From NCBI GenBank assembly GCA_002786025.1, contig NHNW01000003.1, positions 1 to 64,000 on the forward strand: a stretch of 64,000 bases of DNA, given 5' to 3'. The DNA is from Zasmidium citrigriseum. Taxonomy: Eukaryota; Ascomycota; Dothideomycetes; Mycosphaerellales; Mycosphaerellaceae. Below are positions 56,156 through 64,000 of this stretch, in pieces. Numbering within the stretch: position 1 is the stretch's first letter; every line of letters begins with the position of its first letter. A program made the translations under genes and the position numbers. The notes beneath the pieces were generated by a model. That model saw only the letters and a list, made by a program, of their open reading frames with translations, ran no database searches and had not been told where the DNA came from.

Positions 56156-57559
56156 CTATCTCACGACCTTGCGCTGCATGCCCTTCTCCCGCGACCGACT
56201 ACCCTCATCCCTCGAGCTTCCCTCGTGCCTGCCGCTTCTGCGCTTACCAGATCGCGGTGGTACGGGTCCGAGCAGGACTGTCTTCGTCCTCAGGTACAAG
56301 TCATCCAGAAATCTGTAGGGCCAAACTGCGACTTCCCAAAGAAGCTTGAAGGGAAATGTGACGACTGTGGTGATCGTATCGGCGAATCGGCCTGCTACGC
56401 CGCGGTTCTGTGAGTGCTGCGCAGCGACTGCTGCCAAACTCAGGGCCTCCTGAAGACGGGTCTCGAGGGCTTGTAATCGTTGCTCGGTCATCATGGCCAG
56501 AGTTGTTGAGCGCTTCTCGTATCTGCGGACAGCTCGTTCGAGACCTTCGAGGCGGGGCTCGTAGCGCTTTCGGATCTCAAGCGAGAGATCACTGACATCG
56601 GCCTTTTGCGCCATGCTCACAGTTTGAGGGACAACGGTGTGCTCTGCAAGCTTCGATTCCAATTCAGCCATCCGAGTCATGAGACTGTTCAAGTTGGTCT
56701 TGTCTTCGATGGCCGATGAGAAAGGGTCGTCGATGCCAGTCACAGTCCGTTGGAGGTAGAGGGTGCGATTGGCGACTAGACGAACGACTTGTCGCACAGG
56801 CCTGATTTCCGCAGCAAGTAGGAAGATGCAGAGATTGTAGTCTGACACCAGTCCGGTAGACGGCCGTGACAACTGGGCGCGAATGACGTGAAGCAGGTAG
56901 GCAGCGAGAACGGGAAACAAGAACGTCGCTCCAAGTGCCAAGAGCTCCTGTTTGCGTAGGTCCGCTGCGGCTTCCTTCCTCTTGTCGACGTCTTGCGGCT
57001 CATCATCAGGCCTAGGCCTATCCCCATCCTTGCGATCCAGCGATGGTTTGGGCGAGCTGCCCGCCGACGAGGCTGTCTCGATCGCGACATCATCGTCTAT
57101 GTCATTGTGTTCTGCTTGGTAGCTTGGCTCCACGTCTCGTCGTAGGGATTGCGCCGAGTAGTACCAATCCCACGGCAATCTTATACTCCAATTCATGAAG
57201 ATAGCCGCCAAGCCGAGTAGGAGAACATCGGTCACAAAAGCGCTCCCGTTCTGAAACATCACCCCCGCAAGCGCTGGTAGGATAGCGAACGCCAGAGGGC
57301 TCGAGTGCCAGTGTGTGAGCTCATTTTCACCCGTGAGGTCCCCTCTCTTGCTCGTTCGCGGATCGATGAAATCGTGGGTGAAGTCCTCTAGGCTTGTAAA
57401 GGAGAGAAGTGAAGATCGCCGGCGCAGGGGGTCTGGCCTTGGAGAAGGTGATGCATCGCTGCTTGCAGGGCGGTGCGGGAGGCGCTGTCTTGCCGCAGCG
57501 GACGGAGGGAGGGAGGAGGTGGCGGCGCGTGAGGGAGGCTCCGGCGGCTGGACGGTCAT
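56156..57559 (-). CDS. Conserved membrane and coiled-coil protein, unknown function
   Basis: The product is 467 residues from a single exon, ATG to TAG. The N-terminus (1-60) is Pro/Ser/Arg-rich. Two hydrophobic stretches at about 87-125 (SPLAFAILPALAGVMF and DVLLLGLAAIFMNW) and one at about 207-228 (LLALGATFLFPVLAAYLLHVI) are likely membrane segments. An acidic, disordered linker separates them. A coiled coil (about 295-385, with MTRMAELESKLAEH and QRLQALETRLQEAL) follows. A short amphipathic hydrophobic block then appears (VTFPFKLLWEVAVWPYRFL), and the tail is basic. The layout suggests an organelle or nuclear-envelope membrane protein, but I do not recognise the family. Confidence 0.8.
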   Translation of the reverse strand: MTVQPPEPPSRAATSSLPPSAAARQRLPHRPASSDASPSPRPDPLRRRSSLLSFTSLEDFTHDFIDPRTSKRGDLTGENELTHWHSSPLAFAILPALAGVMFQNGSAFVTDVLLLGLAAIFMNWSIRLPWDWYYSAQSLRRDVEPSYQAEHNDIDDDVAIETASSAGSSPKPSLDRKDGDRPRPDDEPQDVDKRKEAAADLRKQELLALGATFLFPVLAAYLLHVIRAQLSRPSTGLVSDYNLCIFLLAAEIRPVRQVVRLVANRTLYLQRTVTGIDDPFSSAIEDKTNLNSLMTRMAELESKLAEHTVVPQTVSMAQKADVSDLSLEIRKRYEPRLEGLERAVRRYEKRSTTLAMMTEQRLQALETRLQEALSLAAVAAQHSQNRGVAGRFADTITTVVTFPFKLLWEVAVWPYRFLDDLYLRTKTVLLGPVPPRSGKRRSGRHEGSSRDEGSRSREKGMQRKVVR

Positions 57560-59117
57560 GATGTTGAGGAGGATTGCTTGATGTTCCGTGACCTATCCCC
57601 GAGAACGTCGCATAGGCATCAGGGTCGGAGAGCCCGCGTCAACAGCGTGGACTGTCGCTGCTGCGCGGAGATAGAATCGACTAGAGTGACGGAAGGAGTG
57701 AACTAGGACCAGACATTAGAGGCAAGCACATGCACCCAACGAAAAGAGAAGGTAGCACCAAGGAAAGAGGAAAGAGGCACCCGCGCGCTGTTACGGCAGG
57801 CGCGATCTGGCTGTCGTCTTCACATGCAAATGGCGAGAGTGATGCGTGGAGGTTCCTGGACGCGACAGGTGAGGTGCAGTGCCTGCATCCGCCACGCCAG
57901 TCAGCGCCGACAACGAACGGAGCTAGACCAGACGCCGGCACTTGCCACTGCAGCTGTGTTTGCTGTTCCTGTCGACGTCGCTGCGGACGAGCTCGATGCT
58001 GCATCGCCAGCGCTATCGTTGCCGTCGCATTGGGCGAGGGACAAGGAAGACAGAACCGCCGTGGGACGCCTGCATCGCCAATCGCCTGTGCCAGGGCCAC
58101 ACGTGTCAGCCGAATCCCCCGACCAACCCTCACTCGCCATTCTATCAGCCTTTCCGCATCACCACAACCCCGTCGCATCATCACAACTCATCAACATTCT
58201 CATCGAGAGCATGACGATTACCGGCGAGACGACTCTACCATCCCTCTTCCGCTCAAACTGGAAGATCAGCTCTCTCCACGAGAGAACGCGACTCTAAGCT
58301 ACCGCTCGGTGTGTTAATCATTGCATTCGAGACGGCCGGGCGTTTGCTAATGATTGTACTGTAGGCACTACTCTCCTCGCCGCGCGCTCGATCGGGTGGA
58401 AGTGGCCCGAGCAGTTCAACTTCGCGTCGTCCGCCTACGGGCAAGCCCAGGCGTGGGAGTTGGAGGTGGTAGAGGCTTCGCGCCATGTCGTACACGATGC
58501 CAAGTTGTGGAGCCACAGGCGACCTCACCTCTTCAGCAGCTGTCAACCGCGCTCGAAGGACAATGAAGGAAGAACGCCTATCCTGGGCCCACTGCCCTTT
58601 TCAATGCCAACTCCAACAACGATTTTGGCACTACCAACGCTCATGGCGCGCGCCTGGCCTAGAGCTGAAGTCCATAGCTAAGTCGCGTGTCCTGCATTCC
58701 TTTGTTCCATTCCCTCATCTCGCCTACACGCTGTTTGTTGTGCAACTACCACATCTAGCAACATGCACAGCGCCAACCAGTGCCAGCATCTCTCGACAAA
58801 GGCACTGTCTTCCCGCCTCGTCTACACTGTGCCAATTCTGCAGGTGGTGTGTCGATCATTGGCCTCGTTCTTTCCTCCAGTCGCCTCTTTTCGGGTCTTG
58901 TGCAAGTACCGGCGTTCTGTCGACCGCTATCTTTCGCGAGTCGTCTGGTTCGATCTCTTTGGGCATTGTTTTGGCTCACGTGTACCCCTGGAATTCGACC
59001 ATGCTTACGCTCTGAACGACACTTCTCGGCGACTTCTTGACTGTCTCTGATCAAGCTATATTGCAGCAAGCGTCACGAAAACGAGCCGTCCAACGATCAC
59101 TCGCGATTGCTATCGAC
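57560..59117. other. Intergenic with a possible unannotated spliced transcript
   Basis: About 1.56 kb between divergent genes. A good-looking intron (58309-58364: GTGTGT donor, GCTAAT branch site, GTAG acceptor) is flanked by coding-like texture on the plus strand. I could not fix one reading frame: upstream the frame ending in ENATLSYRS looks best, downstream the frame with ARSIGWKWPEQFNFASSAYG. A spliced leader of the DUF1996 gene or a small gene are both possible. Nothing else was recognised. Confidence 0.3.
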
Positions 59118-61466
59118 ATGCGGGCAGTCAAATCTCTCTGGACTGCGCTTGCGCTGCTCTATATTCAAGATGTCCAAGCATTCTGGCGCATGAACTGTGG
59201 TATCGTACAGAGAGGAAGAATCGATCCTTTGGTCAGCCCAGGTCAAGTCGCTGCCCACGTACATACCATCGTGGGAGGATCAAGTGAGTGGACAACACAT
59301 CGATGACGTTCAGAGTCTCTGACATCTGGTAGACATTGGCATCAATGCCACATACGAGACCCTTTTCAATTCAGAATGCACATCATGCGAAATCCGAACG
59401 GACAAGTCAGCGTACTGGACGCCGAACATGTACTACAACTATCCCAATGGATCCTTCATCGAGGTCCCTCACTACGGCGCAGTAGCATATTATCTCGGCC
59501 GTGGCCCAAATGTCGCGCAAACCGTTCCATTCCCACCAAACCTCAACATCCTCTCTGGTTCCGCAGCTGCTCGTAGCTACGACAATCGAACATACACGTG
59601 GGGCAATGCACAATACCCTGGCCGACCGGTCGCGGACCGAGTGAGCTTCAATTGCTTACATAAAGATGGGCCACTACCTGAACAGCCATACATGTTTCGT
59701 ACGGATTGTGCGTATGGGTTGAGAGCGCAGATCCATTTCCAGAGTTGCTGGGACGGTATCAACTTGTACAAGTAAGTTTGGCGGATACGTAGATCACAGT
59801 CATGGAATAGATGGCTGACGCCGTACAGAGCCGACAACAGCCACGTCGCCTACCAATCCGCAATCGACAACGGCATCTGTCCTCCTACGCATCCTGTCCA
59901 GATCCCCCATCTATTCCTGGAAACTCTCTACTCTGTAGCCGACGTCCCAGATCAGCAAGAAGGCGGGCAATTCGTCTTCTCACAAGGTGATCCCACGTAC
60001 GTATACCAGACTCTACCAGACCTAATTCAGGTCTTCCCCACCATTCACTAACGTTCTATCACAGTGGATACGGCTTCCACGGCGACTTCCAGAATGGATG
60101 GGATATGGACGTCCTCGCCAACGCAACGACCGACTGTCTAGCAACCGACAACTTCGGCCAAATCTCAGCATGCCCAATCCTCCAAGAATCCCAAACCAAC
60201 GGCTACTCGTACAACTGCCCCGAACGCCCACCCCAAGTCGGCGAACGAGTCACCGGCCTCCTCGACAAACTCCCCGGCTGCATCGAAATCACCTACGGCC
60301 CCGAAATGGCCCCCGCCGCCTCAATGAACTGCCCCCCAAGCGCCCCCAAACCAACCGTAACCAACACCGTCGACTCCACCCCCCTCCCAACAAGCCAAGT
60401 CGCCCCCGGCGAAGACTACCCAGCGGGTTCTTTTCAAGAATACCTCGGCTGCTACAACGACAGCGCCGGCGGGATCCGCGCCCTCAACTCGATCTTCACC
60501 TCCAATTACAGCGCCATGACGGTCGAATACTGCCAATCCTGGTGCAACGAACGCGGCTACCGTCTCAGCGGCGTCGAATGGGCGCAGGAATGCCACTGCG
60601 ATAACGCCATCAATCCAACTTCCATCTCGGGTTCCGATCAATGTTCCTGGAACTGCGGCGGGACGATGGTCACGGGCGGGGAGCAAGATATCTGTGGTGG
60701 ACTGGACTACATCTCCATCTACAATAACACGGACCCGGACTTCGTCGCTTTCGGCTCGAACGAAAACAGTGCTGGTAATCTCTCCCCGCCGAAAGAACTC
60801 GCTCCTTTCGCACCCAATTATCTCGGCTGCGCGACGGATAACTACAACGGCGGCGGTCGCGCTCTCACGGGTCCCAACGTCGACTGGTTCAACATGACAC
60901 AATCCGTCTGTGCGGCTTTCTGCGCGAGTCAGAGTACGAATGGATACCAGTACTACGGCGTGGAATTCCGCACGCAGTGTTTTTGTGGAAACACTCTTGC
61001 TGGAAACAATTTCATCACGGATGCTACGACGAACCCGAGTAACGAGACTTGTAATACGCGGTGTATTGCCGCGGGCGATGAACTCTGCGGCGGCGCGAAT
61101 GCTCTGAGTCTGTATAATAACACGTTGTACCGCGCCCCGAGCCATAAGAGTCCTGTTGGGAAGTACGTGACCAAAGGCTGCCTGACCGATCCTAACGGTA
61201 GCGGTGGAAGGGCACTACAAGGCACTGCCATGACGAACGAGACGCTCACGGAGGACTCTTGCGTTAAATTTTGTCTTGGGAATCGTTTTCATTATGCCGG
61301 GATGGAGTATGGACGGGAGTGTTACTGTGGCAATGAAATCGCTGCTGCGAGTGGAGCGGAGGTGAGGACGTGTGATTTCAGTGGGATGACGCTGTGTCCG
61401 GGGAATACGTTGCAGTATTGTGGGGGTGCGAGTTTGTTGAGTTTGTATTATTCGGCGACGCTTTAA
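59118..61466 (+). CDS. Secreted DUF1996 protein with three WSC domains
   Basis: Exons 59118-59283, 59333-59771, 59829-59996 and 60065-61466, with introns of 49, 57 and 68 bp, give 724 residues. The start is the ATG of MRAVKSLWTALALLYIQDVQA, a signal peptide; the frame before it opens only from TTG. The DUF1996 domain (about 22-330) begins with FWRMNCGIVQRGRIDPLVSPG and contains the GYGFHGDFQNGWD block. Three Cys-rich WSC domains follow at about 383-480, 509-611 and 628-720, each with a YLGC- or KGC-type start and a CxCG core. WSC domains bind polysaccharide, so the protein probably sits in the cell wall or acts on glucans outside the cell. No membrane anchor follows the last WSC domain. Confidence 0.93.
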
Positions 61467-61614
61467 TCGTTGGGAAGGCATCGGAGGGAGGAGGGAACGG
61501 TTTGAAGGTGATAAGGAGATTTCTTGGAAGGATTGCTGTAGATACTACGTCATGAGTATTTGTCAGGGTCATAACTTCTTCACTCCATCTCTTCTTGCTC
61601 TTGGTGTCATTGTC

Positions 61615-62683
61615 CTATGCAAGATAATTCTCATGCGTATCCTGCGCAATCTCATCGAATAGAGGCTTCGCGCTGAACCATCCTGACAGCGGTAGTCCGA
61701 TAGACTTATACGTGCTATAACTCAAGTCAGCCTCACCATCCATATCACAATCAATATGAGGATACTTACACCTCAGCATGCTCATCCTTGACAATCGTTA
61801 GTTTGCTGACATCCCCACCAACAGCCGCCAGCGACGCCAGCGCCGACTGACACAGATCCTCAAGACTGAAATACCAGAAGACGGTCTCTTCGACCGTGGT
61901 GCCGACGGTGAGGAGACCGTGGTTGTTGAGCAGGACGGCTTTCTTTTTCTGGAGGGCGTTGGAGATGTGGGTTCCTTCGTCGCCTTCGAGGACGATGCCT
62001 TCGAAGCCTAGGGTGGCGAGGTCCTAGAATCTAGGTATTAGTGGCGGGTTGAGATTGGAGAGGGTGGGAGCGTACGTTGTAGAACATGCATCCGTCTTGT
62101 GAGAGGATGGGGAGCTCCATTCCGAGGCAGGAGAAGGCGCGGCCGTAGAGGGAGTGGCAGTGGGCGACGCAGGTTACGTCTGGGCGGGCTTCGTGGACTG
62201 TTCGAAAGCATTAGCTCGCGCCATCCCGCCATACCACTGGAAAAAGCTCTTTCGCATACCAGCAACATGAATCATAATCGCCGCCCGATTGATCAACTTA
62301 TACCTCCCCGCCTCCAACACCTTCCCCTCATGATCCACCCTCACCAAATCACTCCTCCGAATCGTGGCGAAGCTTTGCCCAAAGGCATTCAGCCAGAATG
62401 TGTTTGGCTCGACAGGATCCCTGCAAGAAATGTGTCCAGAGACGCCCTTGGCGAAGCCCTTGGAGGCGAAGATGCGGAAGGCGGCGGCGAGGCGCCCTTT
62501 GAGATACGCACGCTCTTCGAGCTTGGTGGGGAACTTGGGCGGACCAGGGAAATCGGGATTGAAGTTGAAAATTTCCGGGGTGTCGTCTTTGGGTTGGGGT
62601 TGTTGAGTGGTGATGCCGGCGCGGTGGGCATGGCCGGCGGCGGAGTGGAGGGGTTGGGCGAAGTCGTGTTGGTGGAGAGACAT
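61615..62683 (-). CDS. Class II aldolase/adducin-domain protein
   Basis: Exons 62683-62260, 62197-62076, 61770-62023 and 61615-61714, with introns of 62, 52 and 55 bp, give 299 residues. The zinc site is visible as VAHCHSLYG (two His) and NNHGLLTVG (third His), with HISCRDP and the AGVHEARPDV block before it. The family includes fuculose-phosphate and ribulose-phosphate aldolases, epimerases and fungal proteins of unknown substrate. An N-terminal extension of about 45 residues precedes the domain. The start is the ATG of MSLHQHD. It is divergent from the enoyl-CoA hydratase gene. Other long frames here are antisense shadows. Confidence 0.88.
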
Positions 62684-63391
62684 GGTGGAGATTCGCCTTC
62701 TGGATCGTTTGCTTGTGGGAGTGGGAAGAGTTTCCTGAAGGTTGCTGCACGAGAGGCCGAAGTAGGGTATCGCTCTTATAGATTGCTGTGTTCGGAGCCG
62801 ATGTTCCCGATCGACACTAGGTACCTGCAGTACCCCTTGCAGGCAGGTGGTAATCTTTTGATCGTTATTGGCCCTTCACAGTCTGCAACAAATACGAACA
62901 ATACTGACTTGGCCAGCTTCTCATCGTCGCAGCCTTGCATGCATAAGCCGAGCTTTGTCATCTGGATTCAGCTTGAGCTACGTAAGCAACCCAATGCACA
63001 AGCCGAAAATTCGAGCACCGGCATTGGGTGGTATTTGGTAAGAAATGTGTAACTGACTTTTGTTAGCTTCTTTCTCCATCTAATATGCTCTGGATTAGAA
63101 GGTCAACCTACCGGACGATGGTCAGTCCAAGCCGGCTCAGCCGAACGAGAGCGCGAGCGGTGTGGTGCTTCAAGAACGTTGTTGTCCGCGCACGGATCGT
63201 GTCCCGGACGAAAGCAATGCGTTACCTTCAACAACAACGTACTGCGCCATTTTCGATCCTGGGTTGATTCGGTTCAGTTTCTGACCACAGGCCGCTTCTA
63301 ATACACACTCCTCCAACGGTTCTCGGCCAGACATTTCAGGGCCCCCTGATCAGCGCCGCAGTCGTGACTCCGTGGAGATCCGGCATTGAAC
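62684..63391. promoter_or_regulatory. Divergent promoter region
   Basis: 708 bp between the aldolase-like and enoyl-CoA hydratase start codons. A plus-strand frame enters from the aldolase side but is its antisense. No regulatory site was recognised. Confidence 0.4.
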
Positions 63392-64000
63392 ATGCCGTAC
63401 AGCAATCTCTCTTGCGTGCAGGTTCATATCGAGGATACCGTAGCCCATGTGACCCTCAACCACCCACCAATCAACCTTTTCGATGAGGTCATGTCGAAAG
63501 AGCTTGATCAAATCACACGAGAGCTGGAGCGCGATGAGAACGTTCGAGTCGTCATTCTGCAGAGTGCAATACCCGAGTTCTTCATCGCACACTCTGGCCT
63601 AGCCCGAGTGACTGCTGGACCAAAGGACACGAGAGACGTCCCGACAACACCGAACTTTCGCCTGAGCCAGATCATTGGAGAAAGATTGCGGAACATGCCC
63701 AAAGTCACGATCGCCAAGGTAGAGGGTCGTGCTCGTGGTGGTGGGAATGAAGTCGTTCTGGCCGCCGACATGTGCTTTGCGGCGAGAGAGACGGCAGTGT
63801 TCGGACAACCGGAGATCATAGTCGGTCTGGTCCCCGGCGGAGGCTCAACACAGAGACTGCCACAACTCATTGGGCGGGCTCGTGCGATGGAAGTCCTTCT
63901 TGGTGGCGATGACGTTTCTGCCTCGACTGCCGAACAGTTTGGCTGGATCAATCGAGCGATGGACAAGGACGCCTTGGGACCTTTTGTTGAATATCTGGCT
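63392..64000 (+). CDS. Enoyl-CoA hydratase/isomerase family protein (5' part)
   Basis: The frame runs from the ATG of MPYSNLS for 203 codons without a stop and leaves the window, so the 3' end is missing. Crotonase-fold marks are VTLNHPPINLF near the N-terminus, KVEGRARGGGNEVVLAADMCFA (oxyanion-hole Gly region), and FGQPEIIVGLVPGGGSTQRL with a catalytic-type Glu. RARAMEVLLGG follows. The usual oxyanion block around residue 65 reads EFFIAHSGL. The family hydrates or isomerises enoyl-CoA thioesters in fatty-acid and amino-acid breakdown. No N-terminal mitochondrial signal is evident; a C-terminal peroxisomal signal cannot be judged. No intron was seen in the part present. Confidence 0.9.
   Translation, partial: MPYSNLSCVQVHIEDTVAHVTLNHPPINLFDEVMSKELDQITRELERDENVRVVILQSAIPEFFIAHSGLARVTAGPKDTRDVPTTPNFRLSQIIGERLRNMPKVTIAKVEGRARGGGNEVVLAADMCFAARETAVFGQPEIIVGLVPGGGSTQRLPQLIGRARAMEVLLGGDDVSASTAEQFGWINRAMDKDALGPFVEYLA

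Noticed and set aside
57730..58317. 195-codon plus-strand frame as a gene
   Set aside because: Low-complexity Arg/Cys/Ser composition over most of its length, a competing minus-strand frame, and no motif; only its end near the 58309 intron looks coded.
60321..61145. 274-codon minus-strand frame
   Set aside because: Antisense of the WSC domains.
62099..63052. 317-codon plus-strand frame
   Set aside because: Antisense of the aldolase-like gene, extended by chance through the promoter region.

Overview
The window comes from a filamentous ascomycete (Pezizomycotina). Evidence: protein genes split by short introns (mostly 47-68 bp, GT-AG, with CTAAC/CTAAT-like branch sites), a HET-domain gene, a DUF1996+WSC cell-wall protein, fungal MFS and P450 genes, and about 17 kb of repeat DNA carrying the signature of repeat-induced point mutation (RIP). 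A dothideomycete is my best guess, by inference only.

Layout. (1) 1-17345 is one RIP-saturated block. CpA and TpG are almost absent on both strands (none in the first 695 bases) while CpG is kept, and no open reading frame survives. It holds a Ty3/gypsy pol relic (about 2.3-6.3 kb, plus strand), an unassigned relic (about 7-10.5 kb), an old tandem duplication with a 1.81 kb period (about 12.2-15.6 kb), and a Tc1/mariner transposase relic (about 16-17.3 kb). The block ends sharply about 65 bp before a HET-domain gene that has lost its start. (2) 17.4-27.0 kb: the HET gene, a small unknown gene, a YWTD propeller gene, a divergent pair (3-hydroxyacyl-CoA dehydrogenase and CaiB/BaiF CoA-transferase-like) and an ACC-synthase-like aminotransferase. 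This resembles a small catabolic or accessory neighbourhood. (3) 27.6-34.5 kb: housekeeping genes: a membrane protein, Derlin, ribosomal protein eS1, ITPase (HAM1), the adenylate kinase FAP7, and an ABHD11-type mitochondrial hydrolase. (4) 35.1-46.8 kb: a membrane-anchored histidine-phosphatase-like protein, a secreted Asp-box glycosidase-like protein, an MFS sugar transporter with 12 exons, a P450, a small membrane protein and the SNF1/AMPK beta subunit. (5) 46.8-55.9 kb is gene-poor: short coding-like fragments, an interrupted coiled-coil frame, a small cryptic two-exon gene, a tandem repeat and a tRNA-like relic. (6) 56.1-64 kb: an unknown membrane/coiled-coil protein, a DUF1996+3xWSC protein, a class II aldolase-like protein and the 5' part of an enoyl-CoA hydratase that runs off the window.

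Exon boundaries were worked out by hand from splice sites and reading-frame continuity. Several open frames begin at non-ATG codons, and I moved those starts to the first plausible ATG. The most unusual points are the RIP saturation, an 11-nt microexon and two GC-AG introns, two in-frame myristoylation starts in the AMPK beta gene, and enzymes whose usual catalytic motifs look altered (CaiB/BaiF, histidine phosphatase, P450).
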